DNA of 64,000 nt from JBGRQA01 sp041725895 (GTDB lineage Bacteria; Bacteroidota; Bacteroidia; Bacteroidales; Marinifilaceae), in contig JBGRQA010000011.1 in NCBI GenBank assembly GCA_041725895.1, positions 1-64,000 on the forward strand, written 5' to 3'. The notes below the pieces were generated by a model. It did no database searches, was not told the origin of the DNA, and saw only the letters and a program-made list of their open reading frames with translations. Made by a program: the position numbers and the translations under genes. This document shows, piece by piece, positions 7,862 to 16,748 of this stretch (the first letter of the stretch is position 1; every line of letters starts with the position of its first letter).

Positions 7862-9613
7862 ATGATAAAGAATATACTATTCATCTTCAAAGAAACCGAA
7901 GTACGAATCGGCAAAGTGGCACTGGGAGAGCTAATTCATGGATTATTCCTGGCAGCACCAACTGGTATCCTGCTGTTCATCATCTGGGAATTGTTTAAAG
8001 AAACCCCAAACACACAATTTATCTGGAAACTGGTTTCGGTTATGGCCCTGCTGTTTGTACTTCAGCTAAAAATTGCCCGGTGGGTTATGGTGAACACCAA
8101 TAACACCATCTATACCATGACATCAAAACTGAGATTGAAACTTGGCGATCATTTGCAAAAACTTTCCCTGGGTTTCTACAAGCGCAGGGACCCGGGGGAC
8201 CTTGCTTCGGTGGTACTCCAGGATGTCAGCAATTTTGAGACCATCTTTTCGCATACTATTCAAAATATATTCGGTGCGTTTTACGGAACCTTGTTCCTTT
8301 CCCTCTTTCTTTTCTCGTTAGACTGGAGACTGGCCCTTCTAATGCTGGCAGCACTTCCCCTGGCTTTTCTTTTTGCCAAGATGGCCACCATGTTGGCAAA
8401 AAAATTCAGTGAAAAGCATGTTGCCTCGCGCAATGCAACCAATAGCCGCTTTATCGAATACATTCAGGGCATACAACATCTAAAATCGTTTAATCAAACA
8501 GGCGATGGATTTACCACATTGCAAAATGCATTTAACGATCTGCGCAAAAACAGCATAAAAGTGGAAGCCATTCCCGGACCCTTTGTTATTACCTCCTTTG
8601 TGGTTTTCGAACTGTTTTTCCTGCTCATGGTTTACTTGGGAATTGCTGCAATAACGGAGAAATCCCTGGCAATTCCCTCCTTTGTTGCTTTCCTGATTGT
8701 TGGCTACCGCCTATACGATCCGCTTAAGCTTCTGATGGTTGATTACGCCCTGCTCCGCTACATGAATGTGAGCCTGAACAGAATCATTCAATTGCTGAAA
8801 GCGCCTTTGCAAAAATCGGGAAAAAACATCACTCCCGTATCTTATGATATCGAATTTAAACAGGTTACATTTTCTTATGTGGACCGGGAAATCTTATCAG
8901 ATGTAAGTTTTACCGTTCCTGCCAAAGGATTAACCGCACTGGTGGGAGCTTCGGGTTCCGGAAAATCAACCATTGCCAACCTGATTGCACGTTTCTGGGA
9001 CGTTCAGAAAGGACAAGTAACCATTGGTGGGTACGATGTGAAAGACATGGCACCAAAAACGGTTTATGGTCTGATCAGCGAAGTGTTTCAGGATGTCTAC
9101 CTCTTCGACGATACCATCTACAACAATATCAAGATTGGTAAACCCGATGCTTCACAAGAAGAGATCATGCTTGCGGCAGAAAAGGCACAGGTTCTGGAAT
9201 TCCTTGATGCACTGCCCCATGGAATGCACACTAAAGTAGGCGAAGGCGGCTCGCATCTTTCGGGTGGTCAAAAACAGCGGATCTCCATTGCCCGGGCAAT
9301 GCTGAAAAATGCGCCCATTGTCCTGCTGGATGAAGCCACAGCATCACTCGATCCGGAAAATGAAATCCACATCCAACGAGCAATCCAGCAATTGGTGAAA
9401 GACAAAACCGTAGTGGTTATTGCCCACAAATTGCAAACCATCCGCAATGCCGATAAGATTATCGTGTTGGAAAACGGATCCATTGCAGAGGAAGGAACGC
9501 ATCAAGAATTGCTTCAAAACAAGGGTTTGTATTCCCAATACTGGAACACGCAACAAACAACCCAAGGCTGGAAATTGAAGACAGAAACCAAAGAATTAGA
9601 ACCCGTTTACTAA
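7862..9613 (+). CDS. ABC exporter half-transporter, second of pair
   Basis: A 583-residue permease-ATPase fusion. Membrane helices lie in about residues 20-300. The ATPase has Walker A GASGSGKST near 361, signature LSGGQKQR near 465, Walker B IVLLDEATASLDPE and the H-loop VVIAHKLQT. It follows the first half-transporter after 53 bp and is the same overall design, so the two likely form a heterodimer. Unlike the first gene, all catalytic motifs are canonical, including SLDPE. Confidence 0.87.
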   Translation: MIKNILFIFKETEVRIGKVALGELIHGLFLAAPTGILLFIIWELFKETPNTQFIWKLVSVMALLFVLQLKIARWVMVNTNNTIYTMTSKLRLKLGDHLQKLSLGFYKRRDPGDLASVVLQDVSNFETIFSHTIQNIFGAFYGTLFLSLFLFSLDWRLALLMLAALPLAFLFAKMATMLAKKFSEKHVASRNATNSRFIEYIQGIQHLKSFNQTGDGFTTLQNAFNDLRKNSIKVEAIPGPFVITSFVVFELFFLLMVYLGIAAITEKSLAIPSFVAFLIVGYRLYDPLKLLMVDYALLRYMNVSLNRIIQLLKAPLQKSGKNITPVSYDIEFKQVTFSYVDREILSDVSFTVPAKGLTALVGASGSGKSTIANLIARFWDVQKGQVTIGGYDVKDMAPKTVYGLISEVFQDVYLFDDTIYNNIKIGKPDASQEEIMLAAEKAQVLEFLDALPHGMHTKVGEGGSHLSGGQKQRISIARAMLKNAPIVLLDEATASLDPENEIHIQRAIQQLVKDKTVVVIAHKLQTIRNADKIIVLENGSIAEEGTHQELLQNKGLYSQYWNTQQTTQGWKLKTETKELEPVY

Positions 9614-9623
9614 GCAAATAACT

Positions 9624-10577
9624 ATGACGAAACATCATCATCATCACGACCACCATCACCACACCAGTGGGCTGCAGGGACAAAAACTTCTGTGGGTAAC
9701 GCTTTTAAATCTTACCATAACCATTGTTCAGATTATTGGCGGACTCATTTCCAACAGCCTTTCCCTGCTTTCGGATGCCTTACACAACCTGGGAGATTCC
9801 TCCGCTATCTTTATAGCGTTTCTCGCGGGGAAAATCAGTCGCAAACAACCGGATCTGCACAAAACCTTCGGGTACCAGCGGGTGGAAATTCTGGCCGCCC
9901 TGTTCAATGCAGTGGTCCTCATCTCAATTTGCATCTTTCTGTTCTATGAGGCTTACCAACGATTTGTGACCCCGGAACCCATCAAAGGGAAAACGATGTT
10001 TATCGTTGCCACAGTTGGTCTGTTGGCAAACCTCGTGTCGGTGCTCCTCCTTAACCGACACAAGGATCATAACCTAAATGTTAAGGCTGCCTACCTGCAC
10101 CTTATGGGCGATACGCTTTCGTCTGTGGCGGTTATTTTTAGCGGTATAGCCATTTGGATGTTCAACATCTTTTGGCTCGATCCTGTGATCACCATTCTGG
10201 TAGCGCTCTACATTATCTACCATACCTGGGGCATCGTACAACAAACCGTCGAAATCCTGATGCAGTCTGCTCCATCCAACGTGGATCTTACGGAAATAAA
10301 ACAGCAGGTAGAGAAGATGGATGAGATCAAGGATATTCACCATGTGCATGTATGGAAGCTGAACGATACCCAAACCCACATGGAGGCCCACCTGAATCTG
10401 AAAAACAACCTGAATATGGTTGAAATGATGAGTATTCGGGAAGCTGTTGAGTTCCTGCTGAAGGATAAATTCGGAATCAACCACATCACGCTGCAGATGG
10501 GATACAATTGTTGTATAGGACAAAACGGGCTGATCAGCCAACCGCTAACGATGAAAAATCAACAAATCCATTCTTAA
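9624..10577 (+). CDS. Cation diffusion facilitator (CzcD/ZitB-like) with poly-His N-terminus
   Basis: A 317-residue metal/proton antiporter with six membrane helices. The N-terminus has nine His in residues 4-13 (HHHHHDHHHH), probably a metal-binding tail. The transport site is visible as HxxxD at His54-Asp58 in helix 2 and HLMGD near 159-163 in helix 5, the zinc-type arrangement. The cytoplasmic C-terminal domain (from about 215) contains HHVHVWKL. Zn or a similar divalent cation is the likely substrate. It starts 10 bp after the second ABC gene, so it is co-transcribed with the exporters. Confidence 0.88.
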   Translation: MTKHHHHHDHHHHTSGLQGQKLLWVTLLNLTITIVQIIGGLISNSLSLLSDALHNLGDSSAIFIAFLAGKISRKQPDLHKTFGYQRVEILAALFNAVVLISICIFLFYEAYQRFVTPEPIKGKTMFIVATVGLLANLVSVLLLNRHKDHNLNVKAAYLHLMGDTLSSVAVIFSGIAIWMFNIFWLDPVITILVALYIIYHTWGIVQQTVEILMQSAPSNVDLTEIKQQVEKMDEIKDIHHVHVWKLNDTQTHMEAHLNLKNNLNMVEMMSIREAVEFLLKDKFGINHITLQMGYNCCIGQNGLISQPLTMKNQQIHS

Positions 10578-10602
10578 CATCAAAAACCTAAAGAACATCG
10601 AA

Positions 10603-11175
10603 ATGACATTAAGTGAAAAATTGTTCGGAAAAAACAGAGAAGAGATCCCCTATTGGGCATTTCGTCTCATGTCGTTTGCCTTGAATACCGTAGATATTCT
10701 GACGAATTACTCCTCCCGAAACTTTAAACGATTGGGGATACAGAAAGGTCAAACCGTAGTGGATTACGGCTGTGGCCCGGCAAGATACATCAGAAACATT
10801 TCAGTAGCCGTGGGCGAAGAAGGAAAACTATATGCTACAGACATCCATCCTCTTGCCATAAAAAAGGCCAACGAAAAAATCAGGAAATTTGACCTGCAAA
10901 ATGTTGAGGCAATCATAACCAAGGCCTACAATTGCCCCGTTCAGAATCATACTGCTGATATCATCCTGGCGCTGGATATGTTCCACATGGTTCGGGATTC
11001 CAAATCCCTGCTCAGGGAATTCCACCGAATTGCAAAGCCTCAAGGCATGGTAATCATCGAAGACGGTCATCAACCCAGGAAAGAAACCAACGCAAAAATC
11101 ATGGAGAGCGGCTATTTTACGATCACTTCAGAAAACAAACATCATGTAAAATGCAAGCCGATTCACAACCAATAG
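10603..11175 (+). CDS. Class I SAM-dependent methyltransferase
   Basis: A 190-residue Rossmann methyltransferase. Motif I VVDYGCGPARY (near residues 48-58) binds SAM, ATDIHPLA supplies the acidic residue for ribose, and ADIILALDMFHM is motif IV. A short N-terminal region with an aromatic, amphipathic stretch (IPYWAFRLMSFALN) may contact a membrane or lipid. The substrate is not visible. It lies 25 bp after the CDF gene and 46 bp before the MMPL transporter, so a small lipophilic or toxic molecule handled by the island is plausible. Confidence 0.8.
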   Translation: MTLSEKLFGKNREEIPYWAFRLMSFALNTVDILTNYSSRNFKRLGIQKGQTVVDYGCGPARYIRNISVAVGEEGKLYATDIHPLAIKKANEKIRKFDLQNVEAIITKAYNCPVQNHTADIILALDMFHMVRDSKSLLREFHRIAKPQGMVIIEDGHQPRKETNAKIMESGYFTITSENKHHVKCKPIHNQ

Positions 11176-11221
11176 TTCAACCTACCAATTCACTACAAGG
11201 AATTCAAACATTCATCTAAAC

Positions 11222-13627
11222 ATGAAAACAACAAAAATAAACGAATGGTTTGGCCGAAGAGCCAAAGGAATAATCAGGTACCGGGGACTCATACTCCTCC
11301 TGTTTCTTTTTACCCTTTTTGCTGCGGGATATGGATTAAAATCGTTCAAAATCGATTCATCAGACGACAACTACTTCCTGGAAGATGATCCGATGATGGT
11401 AATGACCGATCAATTCAAGGAAATATTTGGAAACGACTATTTCATTGGGGTACTGGCTGAAACCGATAATGTTTTCACCAAACGAAACCTGGAACTCATT
11501 CGAAAGCTCAGCAACGAACTGGAAGATAGCGTATCCTATGCCGACAAAATCACCTCACTCACCGACATTGAATTTACACTGGGAACCGATGACGGTATGG
11601 AAATCGTCCAGATTGTCCCCGAAGAAATTCCGGCCAGTACCGAAGGCTTGGATGAGATCAAACAACTGACCTACAGTAAACCCTACGTAGCCGAACGACT
11701 GGTATCCAAAGATGGAAAGCTTTCCTGGATCGTTTTAAAGCTAATGCCCTTCCCTGACGACTGGCAGGAAAAAGGATTGGCCAATCCCGAAATGCTTACC
11801 GGTAAGGAGATTGAAACCATTATTGGCAAGGAAGAATACAAAGAACTACACCTTAAAGCTACTGGCATGCCCTATGTCATCTACAAGAAAACCGCTTTCT
11901 TCGGAAAAGAATTTGTAAAAATCATGGGGCTATCCATTCTGTTGGCCATCATCGTACTGATTCTTGCCACCAAATCGTTCCGGGGTGTTCTTATCCCCCT
12001 GTTTGCCGCAATAAGCTCAATCATTATTGTTTACGGGATCATCGGCCATATTCGTTACCCGGTAGACATGGCCTCGATAACCATTCCCATGCTGCTGGCA
12101 CTGGCAATTGCCATCGGTTACTCCATTCACGTATTTTCCTTTTTTAAGAGACAGCTGTTCACATATGGGAACAGAAAGGAAGCGGTATTTTTTGCCCTTA
12201 CCGAAACCGGATGGCCCATTTTCTTTACGGCCCTAACCACCATAGGAGCTCTGCTGTCGTTTTTGATCATTCCCGTAAAAATGGTGCAATTCATTGGGGC
12301 CACAACCGCCGGATGTGTATTCGTTACCTTCTTTATCATCATACTGGTAATGCCGGCTCTGCTCAGCATTGGAAAGAATCGCACACCCCATCCCCACTAT
12401 ACCAAAAAAGGAGGCCGCTGGTTGGAACGAAAACTGGAAAAAACTGCCCAAAGAGTGATGTCGGCCCCCAAAACGATAATTGCTGTATCGGCAGCTTTAG
12501 CCGTCATACTAATCTGTGGTGCAGTTAAGGTGGAACCGGCTTTCGATATTGAGAAAACCATGGGACGCCGTATTCCTTACGTTAAGGACATACTCGAGCT
12601 AAGCGAATCGGAACTGGGCTCACTCTACTCCTACAATTTAATGATTGAATTCCCAGAAAACGAACAGGCCAAACATCCTGAAAACCTAAAAAAACTGGAT
12701 GAGATTGCGGAATATGCCAAAACCTTTTCCTTAACCAAACGCACCACCTCAATTCTTGATATTCTCAAAGATTTGAACCGGGTATTGAATGAAAACAGGG
12801 AAGCGTTTTACACCATCCCCAATGACCGCAACCAGGTGGCCCAAATGCTGCTACTGTACGAAAATGCAGGGGGTACCGAATCGGAGTACTGGATGGACTA
12901 TGATTACAAGCGATTACGATTGATGGTTGAATTAAACGATTTCAACTCCAATGAGGCGGAAAAGGAGCTGAAAGATATTCAGGCAAAAGCCAACCAGCTG
13001 TTCCCGAATGCGAAAGTATCAGTAGTGGGCAACCTTCCGCAATTCGTAACCATGATGCAATACGTAGTCTCGGGACAGGTATCGTCCTTCTTCATTGCAC
13101 TTATCGCCATTGCCATATTGCTTATGGTGGTATTCGGAAGTGTGAAGATTGGCCTGATCGGTTTAATCCCCAACATCGCCCCTGCAATTACTATTGGGGG
13201 AATCATGGGCTGGACGGGCATGCCTCTGGATATGATGACCGTGACCATTATCCCCATGATACTGGGCCTGGCAGTAGATGATACAATTCACTTCATCAAT
13301 CATGGGAAACTGGAGTTCCAGAAAAGAGGAACCTATAACTCCTCCATATTCCATACATTCCGAACAGTGGGGGTTGCCCTGGTGTTAACTACCGTAATTA
13401 TTTCGGCAAGTTTTCTTACCTACACCACCTCGGTGGCAAAAATGTACATCAACCTGGGCATACTTGCAACTGCCGGGATGTTGGCTGCACTACTAGCCGA
13501 CTTTTTCATCACTCCTATTCTCCTTAAGATGTTTAAGATTTTTGGCCATGAAAGAATTAGCCAGAAACCAGTTACAGCAAAAGAAACTATTGAACAAGAG
13601 AAAACAGAAAAACTGGTAGAATACTAA
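11222..13627 (+). CDS. MMPL/RND-superfamily transporter
   Basis: An 801-residue inner-membrane transporter with two repeats. Each repeat has one helix, a large periplasmic loop, then five helices. Helices cluster near residues 20-40, 235-385, 420-440 and 620-775. The SSD-like parts carry MLLALAIAIGYSIH in the first half and MILGLAVDDTIHF in the second, with GLAVDD the typical proton-relay motif. Members move lipids or other hydrophobic molecules out of the inner membrane. Its neighbours are a LolA-like carrier and a DUF1302-like barrel, which together suggest a path across the envelope. Confidence 0.87.
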   Translation: MKTTKINEWFGRRAKGIIRYRGLILLLFLFTLFAAGYGLKSFKIDSSDDNYFLEDDPMMVMTDQFKEIFGNDYFIGVLAETDNVFTKRNLELIRKLSNELEDSVSYADKITSLTDIEFTLGTDDGMEIVQIVPEEIPASTEGLDEIKQLTYSKPYVAERLVSKDGKLSWIVLKLMPFPDDWQEKGLANPEMLTGKEIETIIGKEEYKELHLKATGMPYVIYKKTAFFGKEFVKIMGLSILLAIIVLILATKSFRGVLIPLFAAISSIIIVYGIIGHIRYPVDMASITIPMLLALAIAIGYSIHVFSFFKRQLFTYGNRKEAVFFALTETGWPIFFTALTTIGALLSFLIIPVKMVQFIGATTAGCVFVTFFIIILVMPALLSIGKNRTPHPHYTKKGGRWLERKLEKTAQRVMSAPKTIIAVSAALAVILICGAVKVEPAFDIEKTMGRRIPYVKDILELSESELGSLYSYNLMIEFPENEQAKHPENLKKLDEIAEYAKTFSLTKRTTSILDILKDLNRVLNENREAFYTIPNDRNQVAQMLLLYENAGGTESEYWMDYDYKRLRLMVELNDFNSNEAEKELKDIQAKANQLFPNAKVSVVGNLPQFVTMMQYVVSGQVSSFFIALIAIAILLMVVFGSVKIGLIGLIPNIAPAITIGGIMGWTGMPLDMMTVTIIPMILGLAVDDTIHFINHGKLEFQKRGTYNSSIFHTFRTVGVALVLTTVIISASFLTYTTSVAKMYINLGILATAGMLAALLADFFITPILLKMFKIFGHERISQKPVTAKETIEQEKTEKLVEY

Positions 13628-13637
13628 TAGAAAAACG

Positions 13638-14225
13638 ATGAAGAAAATACTGATTACCTACTATTCGGAATCGGGATCAACGGGGGAAATTGCCCACGCA
13701 ATGGCCCGCCAAATGAATGGGAGCAAAACTGAAGTGATTCCCCAAAATCAGGTCACCCATCTGAATTATGATACCATTGTAATTGGCACGCCCAACCGGT
13801 ACGGCAAACCGGCTTCCCAAATTATCAAGTTCCTAAAACAAAAGAAGACCGAAATTGGCAATACCCCTGTCCTCCTCTACTACTCCTGCATGGATTGTTA
13901 CAACATTCCCATGGAGCAGAAAGTGGATATTTTTACCGATTCCCATTTCCAGAATAATACCAAAGAACTCCGGGCAATGAACTCATGGGAAAAGAGCCAT
14001 TCCGTTCCTGCCTATTTAAGCAACATAAACAGAATTGCCCCCGACCTAAATCTGGTTTCCCTGGCCTTTTTCAAAGGGAGATTGAATTTCAAAAGCCTGA
14101 GCTTTTTCAACAGCCTGGTTATGCGCTTGGTTTGCATGGTAAATAAGGATATCAAAGAAGGAGATTTCCTCAAACATCAGGATATTCATTTATGGTGTAA
14201 ACATCTGGCCTCCATCCTAAATTAA
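13638..14225 (+). CDS. Flavodoxin-like protein
   Basis: A 195-residue protein with a flavodoxin fold. The FMN phosphate loop is ITYYSESGSTGEIA (residues 5-18), followed by IVIGTPNRYGKPA in the second FMN-binding region. A YYSCMDCYN segment has two Cys three residues apart. Beyond about residue 150 it is less typical. It probably serves as an electron carrier or NAD(P)H:quinone-type reductase. It starts 10 bp after the MMPL gene and so belongs to the same operon; why an export operon needs it is not visible. Confidence 0.75.
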   Translation: MKKILITYYSESGSTGEIAHAMARQMNGSKTEVIPQNQVTHLNYDTIVIGTPNRYGKPASQIIKFLKQKKTEIGNTPVLLYYSCMDCYNIPMEQKVDIFTDSHFQNNTKELRAMNSWEKSHSVPAYLSNINRIAPDLNLVSLAFFKGRLNFKSLSFFNSLVMRLVCMVNKDIKEGDFLKHQDIHLWCKHLASILN

Positions 14226-14269
14226 GGTTAGGGCAACGAATACAAATTGATCATTAAATCAGTTACAAC

Positions 14270-15058
14270 ATGAAACAAATAAAGATCCAAATCGCACTGG
14301 CAGCCCTTATGCTTTCTTCTATGGGACTTGCGGCACAAACAACTACCGGACGGGATGTGATGGTAAAGGTTGACAACAGAAATGATGGAGACAACCGTCA
14401 GTCCAACCTAACCATGGAACTAATCAACAAACGAGGTAGAAAACGGATTCGGTCCGTCACCTCCTACTCCATGGATATTGGAAAAGACAAGAAGAGCATC
14501 ATGTTCTTTGATGCGCCTGCCGATGTGAAACACACAGCATTTCTGACCTGGGATTACGATAATCCCGACAAAGATGACGACCGCTGGTTGTACCTTCCTG
14601 CCATGAAGAAAACCAGGCGAATCAGTGGATCATCGGCCAAAAAGGATTACTTTATGGGTACCGATTTCACCTACGACGACATGGGGGCCAACCGAAATGT
14701 TGACGAAGACACCCACAAGCTGTTGCGCGAGGAGAAAATCGATGGATTCGATTGCTGGGTGGTTGAATCGGTTCCCAAGGACAGCAAATATGTGTACTCC
14801 AAACGAATCAGCTGGATCAGAAAAGATTGCCTGTATGCCCATAAAGTGGACTACTACGACCGAATGGGGAAATTACTAAAAACATTAACCATTTCGGAGA
14901 TTACAAAGGTTAATGGCATTTGGACCGCTCACAAAATGCACATGAAGAACATCCAAAAGAACCACGAGACCTACCTGATCATCAGCAATGTTCGTTACAA
15001 CACTGCCATTACGGAACACCTGTTTACGGTTTCCAATCTGGAGAAAGGAGTGATCTGA
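14270..15058 (+). CDS. LolA-like outer-membrane lipoprotein-sorting protein
   Basis: A 262-residue exported protein. The signal peptide (about residues 1-22) ends SSMGLAAQ. The mature part resembles the LolA-like family (PF17131 type), with RWLYLPAMKKTRRISGSSAKKDYFMGTDFTYDD as its most conserved region and later WVVESVPK and KVDYYDRMGKLLKT. Proteins of this fold carry a lipid or lipoprotein through the periplasm in a greasy half-barrel. Paired with an MMPL transporter upstream and a barrel downstream, it is probably the periplasmic link of the same pathway. Confidence 0.82.
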   Translation: MKQIKIQIALAALMLSSMGLAAQTTTGRDVMVKVDNRNDGDNRQSNLTMELINKRGRKRIRSVTSYSMDIGKDKKSIMFFDAPADVKHTAFLTWDYDNPDKDDDRWLYLPAMKKTRRISGSSAKKDYFMGTDFTYDDMGANRNVDEDTHKLLREEKIDGFDCWVVESVPKDSKYVYSKRISWIRKDCLYAHKVDYYDRMGKLLKTLTISEITKVNGIWTAHKMHMKNIQKNHETYLIISNVRYNTAITEHLFTVSNLEKGVI

Positions 15059-15131
15059 TCAGAAAGGAATTCCCCGGGAGTTATTCTTCTCTCTAAATGC
15101 TCTACTGGACACAAAGAACCCTCTCTCGATA

Positions 15132-15259
15132 CCATCCGGACAGAACCGGATGGCAGACCAGGTAGATACCTGCGGGATCTACCCGGTCACTTCGATTAAT
15201 CGTTTCTAGCCCAAGTAAGCGTATTGCTTTTTCATTGGTTTACACGGAAACGATTATCG
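15132..15259 (+). other. Three successive inverted repeats in the LolA-like/barrel intergenic region
   Basis: Hairpin 1: CCATCCGG 15132-15139 with CCGGATGG 15146-15153. Hairpin 2: GGTAGAT 15161-15167 with ATCTACC 15177-15183. Hairpin 3: CGATTAATCGTTTC 15193-15206 with GAAACGATTATCG 15247-15259, one bulge. None is followed by a T-run. They could be an RNA processing or stabilising element inside the operon, or a regulatory leader for the barrel gene. Confidence 0.6.
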
Positions 15260-15309
15260 AATGAAAAAACCTGTTTTATAAAAACCTTTAACGCAACTAC
15301 TGTCACATT

Positions 15310-16548
15310 ATGAAATCCTACTACTGTTTGCTCCTATTCCTGTTTTGTTCCTCACTCTCCTTTGGTCAGGCGAAGAAATTGAATCTTGATTTCACTGGTT
15401 TTATTGATACGTATCATGCAGTAAGAAGTCAATCGCCCAACGATTTTATGAGTTCAAGAACCCGATTCAGGGGAGAACTAAAAATGCGGAAAAACCGTTC
15501 CATTTTCTATACCTCCTTTAATGCCACACACAACAAGATACTAGAAGACCAATCGGATATTGAACTTCGGGAAGCTTTTTTTGAATATTCCGGAAAATCC
15601 TGGGATCTGAAGGTAGGACGTCAAATCGTAATTTGGGGTGTATCGGATGGAATGCGAATAACCGATGTAGTTTCTCCAATGGATATGACCGAATACCTGG
15701 CCCGCGACTACGATGACATCCGGATTCCCGTTACGGCTACACGGTTCAGATGGTTGCGGAACAAGATGAGTGCGGAACTTATCTTCATTCCGGTCTCCTC
15801 CTTCTACATTATCCCCCACCACAAAGAGAATCCCTGGTCCTTTTTCTCTTCCGGCCCAAACACGGTACTGAATGTAAACACGAAGCAGGTTCCGGATAAA
15901 ACGCTTGAAAATTGCGAATATGGAGGACGCCTGTCTTTTTTCCTTTCTGGCATTGATTTCACGTTCTCTGCACTACATACCTGGAACAAAATGCCGGTTT
16001 TCACGCAAAGATTTTCATCCGATCGTGATACCCTATCATTTACATCTCAACACGCCCGGCTGGATATGCTGGGATTCGATTTCTCGGTCCCCATTAACAA
16101 ATTTGTGTTACGAGGCGAAGTGGCCGGTTATCTGGGCGAACTACAAAACATGAAGAACAGTCCCAACCAAAGGGATCTGCTAAAGCGAAACACCACCAAC
16201 ACGCTTTTGGGTATCGATTGGTATCCCGGAAACGAGTGGACCGTTACGGCACAATACGCCCTAAAGTACATCCCCAACCACACGAAGGCCATAAAGAGCA
16301 AGCAAACAACGAAGATATCCACATTTGGTGCAACCAAAAAACTTCTTCGCAGCACCCTACTCCTGTCCACCTTTTCCTACTGGGATATGACAAACAAGAG
16401 TTGTTTCAATCGAACCTATGCCGATTATGCTTTAACCGATGAAATACATGTCTCCCTGGGGTATGATTGGTTTCATGGCGATAAAGGGATGTTTGCTCCC
16501 TTTAAAAACAATTCGGAGTATTGGTTCAAGGCCAAATACAGTTTTTAG
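15310..16548 (+). CDS. DUF1302-like outer-membrane beta-barrel protein
   Basis: A 412-residue protein. The signal peptide ends at about residue 20 (SSLSFGQ). The following sequence alternates polar and hydrophobic residues and ends in a terminal aromatic, KAKYSF, as expected for an outer-membrane barrel. The segment DLKVGRQIVIWGVSDGMRIT with a following VVSPMDMTEYL resembles DUF1302-family proteins, which in other phyla occur next to RND/MMPL transporters and LolA-like or DUF1329 proteins. It is the last gene of the TetR-headed run and ends before a strong terminator. It probably forms the outer-membrane part of the export route. Confidence 0.75.
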   Translation: MKSYYCLLLFLFCSSLSFGQAKKLNLDFTGFIDTYHAVRSQSPNDFMSSRTRFRGELKMRKNRSIFYTSFNATHNKILEDQSDIELREAFFEYSGKSWDLKVGRQIVIWGVSDGMRITDVVSPMDMTEYLARDYDDIRIPVTATRFRWLRNKMSAELIFIPVSSFYIIPHHKENPWSFFSSGPNTVLNVNTKQVPDKTLENCEYGGRLSFFLSGIDFTFSALHTWNKMPVFTQRFSSDRDTLSFTSQHARLDMLGFDFSVPINKFVLRGEVAGYLGELQNMKNSPNQRDLLKRNTTNTLLGIDWYPGNEWTVTAQYALKYIPNHTKAIKSKQTTKISTFGATKKLLRSTLLLSTFSYWDMTNKSCFNRTYADYALTDEIHVSLGYDWFHGDKGMFAPFKNNSEYWFKAKYSF

Positions 16549-16646
16549 CAGTAAAAACTATTGCAAATTTCACATGCGATCATATAGTTTAACATATTCT
16601 ACAACACACTAATAACTTGATCCAATTTCAATATTTAGCAAAGAAG

Positions 16647-16684
16647 AAAACCCCTTGTAAACTTAATTACAAGGGGTTTTCGTA
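16647..16684. terminator. Bidirectional terminator between export island and B12 operon
   Basis: AAAACCCCTTGTAA 16647-16660 pairs perfectly with TTACAAGGGGTTTT 16667-16680. It has an A-run on the left and a T-run on the right, so it works for both converging operons. Confidence 0.9.
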
Positions 16685-16748
16685 ACTGATTGAGAGATGT
16701 TTAAATAGACTCTTTAGAGACTTATTGAAAATTTAAATGAATTACATA

